The translations under genes were made by a program, and so were the position numbers. The notes beneath the pieces were generated by a model. It was not told the origin of the DNA and did no database searches. It saw only the letters and a program-made list of their open reading frames with translations. A stretch of 64,000 nt of DNA from Acanthopleura granulata (Eukaryota > Mollusca > Polyplacophora > Chitonida > Chitonidae), in contig JABBOT010000001.1 in NCBI GenBank assembly GCA_016165875.1, forward strand, positions 14,204,330 through 14,268,329. The letters are read 5' to 3'. This document shows, piece after piece, positions 1 to 14,300 of the stretch; position 1 is the first letter of the stretch; the number at the start of each line of letters is the position of its first letter.

Positions 1-104
1 GTGCAATGGACAAGTGTGTCATATACTTCCTCTGTATGGTTCCTTAATTGAGGCATCATTTTGCTCACGTTTTATTCATGAAGATGTCTCTTGTGTTTTG
101 TCAG
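1..104 (+). other. End of an upstream DOCK intron
   Basis: No coding signal is recognisable before the acceptor at 103-104. The stretch is read as the 3' end of the intron that precedes the first visible exon. Confidence 0.6.
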
Positions 105-186
105 GTGCGAGAAGAAAATCCCCAGCTGTTTTTGGGGTCAACAGCTGTGGCAAGGAAGATGGGCTTCCCAGAGGTTATCATGCCAG
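105..186 (+). CDS. DOCK1: DOCK exon 1 (of window)
   Basis: Acceptor ttttgtcag, donor gtatca. Reads [12 protein letters not shown] through GFPEVIMP; phase 0 in, phase 1 out (a Gly codon is split). It corresponds to the segment just before DHR-1, where vertebrate DOCK1 has a TAVARKTGFPEIIMPG stretch. Confidence 0.9.
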
Positions 187-3100
187 GTATCATTTTGTCA
201 ATAATCTGGTTCTGAGTCAACAAAGGTGTACGCCTGTTGTTAGTGAATCAGGAAAGAGACCTTAAACTTAAGAAGCTGTAACAAAAATTTTAAAGGTTGG
301 ACTGATTATCATTGTTAAATTTTGTATTAACATGTACAAGTAAGGTTTGTGCAGATAGGGCTTCTCTCCTGGAGCTTTAATTTTAAAATGTAATTTATAT
401 CTTTTGATGTAGAAAAACTTTTATTTGAAAAAAAGAAAAAAGCTGTGGAATTGCATGAATCTTGATTTTAATAGTTAATAGCTTCTACTCCTTAACAAAT
501 GCATCTGCTTCAAATTAACCATTACAGTATAGTAATCTTTTGTCTTTTAGGGGATGTTCGAAATGATATATATGTGACACTGCTGGGAGGAGAGTTCAAC
601 AAATACACAAAAACTTCAGATAAAAATGTGGAAGTGACAATGCATGTTTGCAACCACAAAGGAGATGTTTTAGAGGTAAGCGGTTCATAAGTCAGTATAT
701 AAAAAAACAAGAGTGGAAGAGCTGGAATGTGTGAGTCATTGTAGCAGTCCTCACCTACAGAGTGATTAAAGTCACATGATTTCATATCTGTTGCCATAGC
801 AGTGAAATTATAGGATTGACTCCAACTCTTACTGGCTTGGATGTGCAAGCTTGTTTCCCCAGGTGTCTGACTGTTTTTTTTTTTTTCCCCAATGCCTTTC
901 ACCATATAGCCAATTAATTGGCAAGAAACCCTGTATGATGGCCTAAAGTAAATTGAACAACCAGTATTGGTCTGGGAAAGCCAGTAGTAGACCAGCACAC
1001 TGCCTTTTGTCTGCCAAAAAGTGTGAAATAGGGAAAGTGTGTATATATGCACAGATCAAATATGGTAACCTGATGTGTGATTACATGTAATCCTATTTTA
1101 TGTTTGTCAGAATGTGATTAGCCTGGGTGCTGGGGAACCGCTCATCTCAGAGTACAGATCTGTTATATATTACCACGAAGACAAACCCAGGTGGCATGAA
1201 ACAGTAAAGGTAAATTAAATGGGGGAGCATGGAAGAGAGTAAGGGAAAATTGAAAAAATTTACCGATGGAAATGCCCTACAAAGTGTATTATCATTTAGC
1301 CCAGTATACTTGTACATATCTGTTGAAATTTATGGAAACAAAAACCTTTAGTAGAAGGCCTCCTAAAATGTTAATTGAAAGATTTCAACTCTTGCCTCAC
1401 AACCAAACTGCGTGCATAACCTTCAGAAATCAGTGTATCAATGTCATTATAGACATAACCTGCATCTGTGAGAACAGTGACTTAACAGCAATGCAGTCTG
1501 TGTACATGTGCATGTCAAGGCATATATACAACACAACAAACATCTCAGGCCAATAGAATCATGTCATCATTCCGTGAAATGTTTGCTGGGCAAATTGAAT
1601 TCTTAAGTCTGTGCCGTTAACTCTTTAATCTTTCTCCTGAAGGAGTTATTGGATTGTCAGCCTGGTACGTACAAGCTTAACTGAATTTTTGTTCTGTTGA
1701 CTAGGTTGCCATCTCAATTGAGGAGGAATTTAGAGGGTTACATCTAAAGTTCATGTATAGGCACCGCTCCTCAACCGAAGGTACGGAAATCTTACAAGAG
1801 TAATTCTACAGCCTGTTTCCATGTTATGTTGTGACCTTAAAGTGTACATATCTGTAACATGATTAAAGTTGATTTAGGGCCTAAGCCACTTTTGTTTGGT
1901 TGCATAATTTCCAAGTGCTACAGTAGCTATGACATTACAGATGCTGACAGCTTCTGATTGGTTTTCTGCAACATTTAAAGATTATGTATCCTAAAAGTGT
2001 AACAGCATAACATGTCAGTAACGAAAAGCATTGACACAGGGTGAAGGTTGAATACTGAAAACAACATTGCAGGCCTTGAGAAATGTTTTGTTTGTCGATT
2101 GATTTATTGATATGAGGAAAATCTCCCCCATTACACGCCCTACGGGCATTTTTAGATACATTAATTGAAGATGTGGATATTTTCACTGCATTGTCCTGTT
2201 TTGTGTTGTAGCCAAGGATAGACAGGAGAAGGTGTTTGGGATGTCATTTGTGAAACTGATGAACGAGAATGGCACGACCCTGGGGGACACAGACCACGAG
2301 ATACTGGTGTACAAGGTGAGATCTCATTAAACTGGATGTTACTTTTATCACTTGTAATGATCAGTTACAGTATTTCACACTGTCCCACATGTCACCTCCT
2401 GATACAATGTTGACAAGCTTGACACCAGGTTTTCACCGCCTCGGCCTGTTGGTTGGAGTGTCCACCTCGAGGTCGTTACATCCAGGATCAATGCCAGGTT
2501 GGGTCATACCAAAGACTTTGAAAACGGCACTTGCTGCCGCCTGGCTTGGCACTCAGCACTGAGAGGTGAGGGTAAGGAAACAGGACTGGTCGACCTTGTG
2601 TCAGTATGATGTCACTGGGTGGAGTGTCATGTCTGTGTCTTTGGCATGATGTTCCAGTGGCGGCAGCACTTTGGCAGCATGGACTTAAGAAGACACAGAA
2701 AATATATACGTGTACTTTCTAAGGACTCCTCTCCTCGTCATATGGCTGAAAAAATTATCAAATACAACGTAAATCCCAAGCATACATACATACATACAGA
2801 CACCATCATTTGTGACCTGCACCTTATTCTGTTGTAGAGAGTGGGACATGGCCAAGCGGTTATAGGTACTTGTCTTATAATTGCATGGACATATGAGGTA
2901 CAGGTGTACATTCCTCAGCTCTCACTAGCCGTTAGGCCTCGGTGACAATTTGTGAAGTGTAACGCTTGTTGAGGATCTCTTTGTCTTCCTTCATTATGGT
3001 GTAGCTACCTGTATGTGACACAGTTGGGGACGCTGGCTTCCTCTACACAGTAAAACTGACTGCCATCATATGAGCGAACAAGTCTTGAGTGTCGTGTTCA

Positions 3101-6100
3101 AAAAGAAGAAACCAAATTTTTCCATAGAATAAAGTAGTATTCCATCATATTTAAGAAAAGGTTGTAAATAGTAAATAAAAATACTACAAACTGAAGTTTA
3201 AATACCATAAATATAATTTTGGTGAAAAACATATCTGCTCCTCTTATGTTTCACCTTTTATTGTAGAAAAAAGCATGGTGTCCACAAATCACTCTATGGT
3301 AGTCTCTACATGTGACTTCTGATAATCATGTGAAAAATGTTAAGAATGGCACTCATGTGATATGGAAAATGATACAGTCCCTTCCAAGAGGGACAACTTT
3401 ATGATATAGCCTGGGTTTCTGTCCCCATTCAGATTGAAGCCAAGAAGCTGGACCCGTCCAAATACCTGGATTTACCCACGACGCGGGATGACCTTGAGAA
3501 CCGGGGCTACCTGCAGAGTGGGAGCGGCAAGCTGGTGGTCCAGGGGGGTGGGTTAAACCTCAGCCTCAGGGACAGCATTCAGATATCCAGCCTTGTGTGC
3601 TCCACAAAACTTACACACAACGGTGAGAACCAGCATGTGTGCTGGAGTTATACTGTAACGTGCAGCACTCTAATATTTGGACATTTACCTGTATTTACCT
3701 TATTTCTAAATAAAAGCATGCTTCACAAAAAAAATATCCATATATATTAAAAGTCTTAGAGCTTCACAAAATTGTATTTGAGGTTAAAAAGAGTCTGAAA
3801 ATTGTTAATATAGTTCCAGTTTTTGACATATGGTATTGTTATAGTGTAAACCTATATTGCTGTTCACAGTTGACTTACTCGGGCTGTTAAAATGGCACGA
3901 GATCATTAACCACAAGAAGTTGTTGAAATCTCATCTGGATTCCATCATGAAGGTGGATGGGGAGGAAATAGTCAAGGTACATTTAATTACCACGTCACTT
4001 GATTATTAAGACAGTATTGAAATGATTTCTTAAGACATGGAGTACATATACGTTGCATGTTGTCATTGAGAAAACAGCAGCCTTTGATTAGACTACATGT
4101 AGTTGAAATACCCAGGAATTTCAATTGTCATGGGTATATGAAGTCTGTAAATGTGATCCAAATTTTTTTTTTTAATTAATTTACAAAATGTAACCGAGTG
4201 ATGCTAGTTTTATGTAAAACTGTATTCTTTCTGTTTCAAAGAAATGTTTCTTTATTTCTTTTGTCAGTGTGACTCTTCAGGAACTGTAACCATTAATGTC
4301 TCTTGGATATAAGTTTTCTGCTATTTTTTTGTTCACAGTTTCTGCAGGATTTATTGGATTCCCTGTTTAGCATTTTGATGCAGATAAGCAGTGAAGCTTT
4401 TGATAATCTAGTCTTTGATGCCCTGGTATGTGTTCTCTTCCGGACTTTTTCACCATTGCGGCTAACTATATCTTGACTTTTTGTGCTTTAGTAATAGCGA
4501 CAACATAATGAAGTACTTGTAGAGTGTACTGTAAGCTAGACATTGGGCTGAAAAAGAATTAACTGGATATCAGAGACATTAATTTTCCTTTTCGGATAGA
4601 ATTTTGCGTGTTTTTTTTGGCAGACATGTCATGGCAAAGTAATGATCATTTGGATGATTAAGCTGAAAAAGTTCTTTGTTTATTAAATTGTTTTCAGGTG
4701 CACATTATTGCCTTGATCTCAGATAGGAAGTATCATCAGTTCAGACGAGTGCTAGATGCTTACATAGAGACAAACTTCAGCTTTGTCATGGCTTACAAGT
4801 AAGTATCACTGTTACCAGTAACCTATAAAAGCTGAATGCTTACATAGGGACAAATTTCAGCTTTGCCATGGTTTACAATTAAGTAACACTGTCACCAGTA
4901 ACCCATAAAAGCTGAATGCTTACATAGAGACAAACTTCAGCTTTGTCATGGCTTACAAATAAGTATCACTGTTACCAGTAACCCATAAAAGCTGAATGCT
5001 TACATAGAGACAGACTTCAGCTTTGTCATGGCTTACAAATAAGTATCACTGTTACCCATAAAAGCACTGTATCAATAGGCAAAACAATTGTCTGGTTTAA
5101 TCATATCTTACAAAAAGCTATAAAACAGCATCTAACCCAAGGAACCTTACTGTGATTTTTTGCACCTTTTTGCATTTTTCAAGATGTTTATTCAAACATA
5201 TTCTGAGGGTATTATTCAGACTGATAGAGTTATAATTTTTGTGGAGCCCTGAAGTAGGCCAAGCCAACCAATGTAGTTTTGTCTCCAAAATTAAATTAAA
5301 AAGCTGCATAAATTGTACTGAACATTGCTTTGTCATACGCAAAAAGGTTGAGAAATTATCTGGGGTTTGCTTCATTTTTAACTTTCTTACGTTAATCATT
5401 TCTGTTTACTGAGAGAATCTCACTGGGGGGTATAAATAGTATTGGTTTATAAACAGTGCACACTTCTTTTTTTTTTTCAGCAAATTGTTAGTTATTTTCA
5501 AGTTCTACATTGACAATGCCAACGAGAAGGCCCAGCAGGAGTCTCTGTTGAAGGCCATGAAGTCTATAGAGTACATCATCAAGTTCATCATCAGATCCAG
5601 GCTGCTGTTCTCGGCGTGAGTCAGCTCAACTTACTCACAGCAACTTGTATTCAGATATGAAAGATATCTGTGTAAAAAATGTGCAAAAATTTTGTTAAAA
5701 AATTGGGAGATGGATTGATGGAAGCTATTTATTATCAGTCAGCTTTTAACCTATATGGTTAAATAGAAGCTGAAATATTCAGAACAGAAGAATTAAGTAC
5801 ATTATATGAGAAAGGGGAAATGTGAAAATTTATGAGCGATCACATTTTTTTTATTTCTTTGAAATTTTAGAATTAAAATGATGTAATAAAAAATTATTGG
5901 AGTAAATTTAATAATTTTTTTGAAAGCAACCAGGTCTGCTCATATATATTTCTGAAACCGTAAAGAATGGCCTGGGTTTTAGCATTTATAACTACTGTTA
6001 CAATTACTATTGTCTGTAATTTCCAGAATTAATGAGGGTCGTGGAAAACAGCAGTTTGAGATTTCCATGAAGCAGCTGTTACAGTCCATCAATGGGATGA

Positions 6101-8292
6101 TGCTTTTTAAAGAAGACAACACACTCCTGGTGCAGGTAAACATAAGATAAATCTTGCGGACAACATATTGCTTGAAAAACATAACATCACACAGTTTTTA
6201 TGGATAACTTCTGATTTCTGAAAAACCGTGGGTAGGTACCTGTCAACTTCTAAATGCCCCCAGCTTGAAAAACATGTATGAAAATCAAGTTTAACATGTC
6301 TAAAATAATTCTGTTTATGAGGATTTATCTGAGTTGCATTTTGTTGTTGCAGCTGTTGTTGTTTTTTATGACTTAAATTCATATAGAAATGATTTCATCA
6401 GAATTATTTAAAAGATGATATTGCAATTTGTCTCACTATATAGAAATGCTTAGGCAATTTAGTCTGTTGTTAAAACTGTGAATAGTTGTTGGTCTATACA
6501 TGTTATGCTTCTGAAAAAAAATGTTTTTAGTTCAGGCACTAATTTGGTAATTGATTTCCTGTAATTCCATGCAACAAAAGAGTGACAAAATTTGGCTGTT
6601 ACATGCGACATGTTTTCAGGGAGCTGCACTAAAGTATATGTGCTTCACAGTCCCTCTGGTCATGACGGTGTTTGATCCCCTGGAACTAAGGTGGGTTAAT
6701 TTGATTAGCCACCTGGGAACTAATATTTAACATTCAAAGCTTTTATAGAAGAAAATAACTTCTGATCAGATACAGGCTCTACTAGTTCCTCACTTCCCTT
6801 TAATAGTTTAAGTGGTTAAATCCATCCCTGTACGTATAGCTGTTTTGGCAGGTGTGGAAATTTTGTCCAGTGCTCAGTGCAGAATAAAAAATGGTCATTT
6901 GGAATGGTTTTATAAACATAAATATCTCTTGCACACAGTCAAATTTTGTTTTTTACCAAAAGCCTAGGGCCTTGTTGTAAAAATCTATAATCAATAAGTT
7001 GATTACAACAGGCCTGGAAACACATATCTGTATTCACATCTGCTGCTGTGACAGTTACATTCAACTTGACCTACGGTAAGTGTGTGTAAACAGGCCCTAT
7101 TCTAGAAGAATAATAACCTGCTTCGGAATGAAGGCCAAAAGCTAACGTTTTAACAAAACTCTTTTGCAGCCATCTACTGGTAGAGTTCATTGATAATGTG
7201 CCAAGAGAACGTCTGACACACCAGAAGATGATGTGTGTGGATGATCTGGTGCATACAGAGCTGTTTAAACTTGCAGGTATGATTCTCTCAGCTGTACAGG
7301 TGTGAACACAGGCCAGCAGTTACAGTCTGGAAATAGAAAACTGTGCCTACCAGATGAAAGAAATAGATTTTGTAATAGACTGATGTAGTTGGAAACCTAT
7401 GCAAGCAAGTGCAAAGCATTGGTAATTGCATGATATTTTCTTTCCCTGGTAAACTGGTCCACACACTACATTCAAAACACTATTATTGTCAGTCGCGATT
7501 TCTGTTTTTATTTCATATGCGATGATCAGTACCATGCTCACAGCTTTTATGATTCAAGGTATGATTCACTTTAAAATGGTACCTTGTATGAAAATAGGCA
7601 AGAAAACAAAATAGAGATTTTGGTTGAGGATTTGTTGATCTTGAGTGTAAAAGAAGAATGTTCTGCAAATTGATTTTATTGTGTTGATATTTTGTTCAGA
7701 TTGTCGTGCCGTGCTGTTACCAAAGATGTTACAGATGACAAAGGAGCTAATGGAGAGTGATGAAGAGAGCGAGTTGTGTGCCACCATCCTCAGTGACATC
7801 ATGCACCACTTACATTCCCCGCAGATGGTGTGTACGCTTGGCCATTTCATCATTGTTGTGACGTCTTTGTGGGCTAAATGAACAGGAGCTTGATTGGCCA
7901 CTTCCGAGGGCGTTTTTAAACTGAAAAACATTTGGACATATCATTCTGAAACAAAGGCAGTGTGAATATGTGTATGTCTGAATTATAAACAGAAACTATT
8001 ATTTACTTTTCATTGAAACTGCATCCAAGGAGAAAATATAGATAACTTGATATGATTCTTTTTTCTTGTCTTTCAAACCGAGTTTTAGTTGTCATTTGAT
8101 GGTTGTTATGTGTGATCTTGTTGAAGCTTTATTCTGCTGGATGTGTGAAGAATTAACTCATGTATGTTGTGTATTCCAGTCTCCCCATGACAGTGATATA
8201 GGGATCGTCATGCTGCATATTTTACGGACAGTTATACAGACTGTGATAGCAACTGACAGGAATTCTCCATTGACTGTAAGTCCGGTGTAACC

Positions 8293-8361
<69 letters not shown>

Positions 8362-11300
8362 TCTTTATTTTCTGAGGATAACTCAACTCAGTCAGTATGT
8401 TATTGATCTGCTCTGAGACTCTCCATAAACGCATGTTTATAAACATTGACATAATGTACTAGTTGAACTAAAATGAGAACTGAATACCAATATATTTAAA
8501 CAAATGGGCTGTGGAACTCAGGGACTATGTACAAGGTAGGCTACTGTAAGTCAGTAGTACTTGTACCACTAGTACATGAATATTGTTAGTCTTTAGTCTG
8601 TAACCTTTTGAAATATTTAGAATGGTGAAGCTTACTTGATGTCAGTTTTCAACTGACTGAGTGTGGAAGACTGTGATTAGTATTTGAGAAGCGTAATTGC
8701 CATGGAAATCTCTCCATGCTTTGTGGTGAGGACTGCAGGTTTTTAAAAGCCTGCATTATGGGCCTGCTATCGCTTGACATTGTCTGTCTGTCTGTCGTGT
8801 AAAGTTTTGGCATTGACACAGTATCTACAGAACTGCATAGTGTAGAGTTACAGAATTTGTTCCGTTTGGTCTCCACCACCAGAGATTTAAAAGTCGTGCT
8901 CCCCTTTTGATATGTTCACTTTTCTGTGGCAACAGTGCTTCATTTAAAGAACCACTGACATGACACAAACTACATTGGCATTTTCAATTTAAAATAAGTT
9001 TGCAATTTTTTTTTAATATTAAGTTTCAATCATGAAACATTTTTTTCATGATTTCATGAATCATTTTATGTTTTAAGCCTGACCATACAACTTATGACAT
9101 CACCAGTTGTATAGGTCTAGACCCATCATGATGTGGCAGCCATTTGCTCAGTGAATGGTGATGGTTGCATTTCATTAGTAAAGTGAACAACAACCAGTGC
9201 ATGTTATTCACTCTGTCATGGGTTGGCGTGTCTTCAGGTTCTCTTGTTTCTCTCGTCAGGGTCATTACGTTGCTATCATGATCAGTATCCTGCGTCAGAT
9301 GACAGAGTCTCACTACACTACCTACATCAACAACTTTGCCACCCAAATAGACCTGCTGGACTTCCTCATAGAAATCCTAATGCTGTTCCAAGACCTTGTT
9401 GGGAAGGACGGTGTGTACAGCTCAGACTGGAGGGAGATGACTCTTCTGCAGAACAGGTGTGTGGAAACAAAAGCATATATGTGGGGTCTAGATTCTTTTG
9501 GGGCGCAAACTCCCTGCTACAAGTTATATCACTACAGGCACTCAGTATAGTGTAAATTTTATGCTATGACTTAAATGCACTAAGTTTATTGTAGTACAGA
9601 AAACTGAAGAAAGCCACATAATTTTATTAATAATTATACTCACCTTCTCGAAACGTTGGCAGTTTCAGGATTGTGTGACTTACAGGGAGATGAGTATCTT
9701 TAATAGTAATGTATTATAAACTATTGCCCACCAGTCTGTTCTTTCTTGGAACTTAAGGATGAATGTGTGATTTTCAGTTTTGTTTTCTGGCTGAGTCCAG
9801 AGTTGCTTATCTGAACCATATCTGTATTACTACATTACCTATAGTGTTAGAAAATTGACTAGGTTTCTAGGTTTCATTCTCCAAAGCTGTTCAGTGTATG
9901 ATTTTAGTTTTAGTATGTTGTGGTTTCATTGATAACAAACTTTGTTCAATGTAGTATCACTGTTTATACTATGTAAATAGTGATCCTGGATTCTGTTTTA
10001 TTTTTTTCTCCTAGTTCAGGTGTATGTGTGTGCCTCTGGCTGGAGGGTTGAAATGTAAGACATGTGTTTCAGAATTTTAATATTTGTTCCTTTAAATATG
10101 TTTTTATCTTCTGCAGTGTATTCGGTATTTCTTTTGTTTTATATTTCAGCGTAATTCTGAAATCACTGCGGCTGTTTGCTGGGACAATAAAGGAGAAGTT
10201 TTTTAGTCCTTTTGAGCAGCAGGTAATGCTGCTTCTGACATTTCATTGTGTGAAGTTAACGCTTTGGTTCTCAGTCAGTGACATTTATGTGAAACATTTA
10301 GCTCATTTACTGATAACCGTAGGAGCACTTTAATTCCTCAACCTCTTTCATCTTAAGGAGCCGTTTTCTGTACCATTTGATTTTCTAGACAAAAACTACA
10401 TGGTTTGGTTGGCCAATTTCAGGGCTTCGCTAAAAGTGTCACTTAATCAATCTACAGACGGTAATCCCCTCAGAATAAACTTGAATAAACATCTTTCATA
10501 AATGGGGAAAAGGTTGAAGAATTAGAGTATTCTCATTCCATATATAAAAAATTATTGAGATGCATGGTTTATAGTTGAAAGAATGATTTTTTTATCACAG
10601 AGAACATCTGGCGGCTACCGTAGCTCAGAAATGCAGGTAAACACTCCTTAAATGACACTTGCAGTCCCATCTTAGGCCATCAGGTCTTAATCTCACCTGT
10701 TTATGGTTGTGGAATATTGCTATCTATAATGATGTGGCTTTGTATAGATGCAAACACCTAATTATGTTAAAAAATTTGAGAAGCACACAAGTGTTTGACA
10801 ACTTTTTAATAACAAAGTACTAGTATTCACACATGAGGTCATTTTGGCAGGTTCTAAGAGCTAAAGTATGAATGATTAGGATGTTGACCTGCTGCAAAGC
10901 CATGAACAGGTCTTCATGAGTAAACTTCATATCCTAGAACATCACATCTGCCCAGGATTTCAACTGGTCCTTGTGGACTTTGAAAGTATTTTGATTCTGT
11001 TGAAAGGGTTTCAATTCCATGAAAATCCTCAATATTACAATAGTAAATATCATAAGCATGATTTTTGAAATGGACGATAAACAGACTAAAACGGTGTCCC
11101 CACAGGATGTACTTAAACTGAAATGTCGAGAGAAAGTGCTGGAAAACCTAGGATACTGTGTGGTTAAGAAGCGTTTTGTTTTGCCAGTTAGAAGCCAGTC
11201 AACCACAAGGCAGAGCGTGTGGTAATGTTAGAATTTTAACTATTGCAGTCATAGTCATTTGGGTGCATACATGTACATTTGTGTAGTCTCGTCCAACTCT

Positions 11301-14300
11301 CAGCCCACGAAAAACTCCAGAACAGCGAAATCCCAGTCAGTGGCGTATATCCATTTAGCTCTTCTAGAAGTTTTCTCTTGAATGTGACTTTGATTAGGAA
11401 AGTTACTATAATCCAGGCTAATTTAGTGACTAGCACATCTATGGTCATCCAAGCATTGTTCATGCTTAGTCCAGGGATAGTACATTCTGCTGCATTTTCT
11501 GCCCAACCTTGGTTGTCGGATTTTATTTACATCTTACATTTAGAGATGTGAGCCTACTAGGTACAAGGGAGAGCTTTTGCTATCTTTTCTTTTTGGACAA
11601 GCATGTGCATGTGTCGGTGCCCTGTCGGTGTACAGCTTTTGCTGTGGGATATTTAGAGGTTTTATTTTGCGGATAACTTGACCACTTTAAAAGAATTCAT
11701 CATTCAAGTTAACGTGAAAAAAACTTTTTTATCCGTTAACTTAATGGTTTCCCTGAATTGCAGTGACTCTTACTGATTATTTTCTAATTTACGATAACAT
11801 TTGAGATGAATTTGTGGTCTTAATAGTATTGAAGATTCTGCACACTCACACGTAAGCTGACAAATGTAGTTTATTTTTGTTTCTTCTAACCAACTAAATT
11901 TCTGCAAACTGCGTGAGCATTTCTGTTATAAAATCAATTAACTTACATGAAGCCACATATAATTACAAGTAGAGATTTGCTTTATTTATTTATTTAATTG
12001 GTGTTTCAAGAATATTTCACTTATACGACGGCGACCAGCGTTGCGGTGGGAGGAAACTGGGCAGAACCTGGGGAAACCCATAACCATCCGCAGGTTTCCC
12101 CAGGTTCTGCCCAGTTTCCTCCCACCGCAACGCTGGTCGCCGTCGTATAAGTGAAATATTCTTGAAACACCAATTAAATAAATAAATAAAGCAAATCTCC
12201 AGCAAGTCCCATGTACAGCTGGAGAGCAAGCCAGCATGTGCTGGACTTGAACTCACAGCGACTGCATTGGTCGGAGGCTTCTGGGTCATTATGCTGCTTT
12301 AGTGGTCTAGCCAACTGACCCACAGAGGCCTCCTACAAGTAGAGATGTTGAATTTTTGTTGCATAGCTGACCAATTATTCTAAGTGAAAACCTGTATTTA
12401 TTTAAAATTTCTGAATTGCAGTGCTAAAGAATAAACACTCCACATGAACTGTGAAGCCTTATACTGGACATTTCAGTATTCCATCATCTTGTGATTAATG
12501 TATGGAACTGAATTGAAATATTAACAAGTGAAATATTTGTGTATTCTGTATATGTTGAAGTCTCAGTACTTTTCCATTATGTGTTTCTTATTATGTGAGT
12601 GCTTTATCAGGTTTTTTTACTCCAGTTCTGCTTTGTTTGTTGATAATCTCATTGCATTCCTTTTGCATCAAGCTATCTGGTTTGCTCTTCACATTTCACC
12701 AACAACAGAATACCTGAACTACACGTTAAACAATAAATTGAATGAGTTTAAATTGAATACATGCCCTTGAAAGTCCATTTGATTTAGTGTTAATGACGTG
12801 TAAGAACCTATGAGGTACGTACAAGTATATAAAGTTTGAAGGCATAAATAGTTGATATAATAGGCTTCTGCTACATGCCCTCTTAGTTTTGGTCTTTGAC
12901 TCGCTCGTTCATGTATTCTTTCTGTTTTTTGTTCCAGTTGTGGAGTAACTTCTTTCATTGTGCAATATCATTCCTGACTCAAGATGCACTCCAGCTAGAG
13001 AACTTCTCCCCCAGTAAAAGGCAGAAAATCATTTCCAGGTAGGACATTTCACTTGCAGGACCCTCTTATGTAATAATGGCCTAAGTGCATACTACATATA
13101 TGATGCTGGTGCGTGTGGTTAGTTAGTGCTATGTGTAAAAATCAGTTAGTTTTTTGAAATTGGTCCCAAGTGAAGGATCCATATCATGCCACTGTTCAAA
13201 TTTGCACAGGGGGTGAAGAATCGATTCTGGTTGGCTTATCACACCAAGCTACTTGTATCCCCCATCTGAGATTGGTTATTTCATTGATTTGCGGGGGCCT
13301 CTGTGGCTCAGTTGGTTAGCGTGCTAACACCGCGTAATGACCCAGGAGCATCCGGCCAATGCAGTCACTGTGAGTCCAGCTCATGCTGGCTTACTCTCCG
13401 GCCGTACGTGAAAAGGTCTGCGAGCAATCTGCGGGTGGTCGTGGGTTTCCCCCGAGCTCTGCCTGGTTTTCTCCCACCTTGATGCTGGTTGCTGTCGTGT
13501 AAGTGAAATATTCTTGAGTACGACGTAAAGTACCAATCAAATAAATAAATTAATCATTGACATGCTTATTGCCTTTGTTAGCATTCACCAGTACACGTAT
13601 TTGTATCTCTGTGAGTGAAAAATGTGAACATAGAAGAAAAGTTATCAAACTTCAAGGTTAATTCTAGCCTAGGTCATTTATGGGTACATTTTGTTTACTT
13701 GAATTATGGAAAACTGATTGCTGATTCATATTGGGAGATGTATATCTGGTGTATGTGGGTGTATTTCAGATATAAGGACATGAGAAGAGAGATGGGGTTT
13801 GAGATCAGGGCCATGTGGTTTAGTCTAGGTAAGTTTAACTCAGAACTTCTCTTTATGAAGACATCACAGGGATGGCATTGACTTCTGTAGTCTGTAACCT
13901 ATCAGCTGGAATGTGTCATATAGTTTATTACCTGGTAACGTTTACCAACTACCTGTTTTGATTTGTTATTTCCTCTAGATTACTGTTTCTGAAACCCCAG
14001 CTGTATATTTACAGAGGTTAATTGAGAAGACCGGGGAAGTATAATGTTAATTGTAGTGGAAAGAGTAAGGTTGAAGGATTTAAGATGTTCTCTAAGAAAC
14101 ATATACTTCATCACAGTAAGGTCATATAGCTAGCAGAGGACACGGACATTTTATTGACGGCTGGCTGATTGACGTGAATTAGGCCGTGCGTTCTCTAGTG
14201 ATATCCAACCCGTGTGTATTTGATGTGCTGTTCTGTGCAGGCAAAATCTGCACACTCCGGCATCCTGCCAGCTCGTAATCAAGTTGAATTTCCATCTGTT

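Larger units (their letters stand above)
10637..12937 (+). other. Large DOCK intron with a palindromic SINE
   Basis: Outside the SINE at 11977-12333 nothing is recognised. The short open frames at 10934-11551 on either strand lack splice support and family similarity. Confidence 0.6.

Noticed and set aside
2428..2798. Block with tRNA-like start (gcctgttggttggagtg), gggtcataccaaagactttg and a catacata tail in DOCK intron 5
   Set aside because: Probably an old SINE of a type I associate with molluscs, but the head is badly diverged and no target-site duplication was found, so it is not listed as a firm feature.
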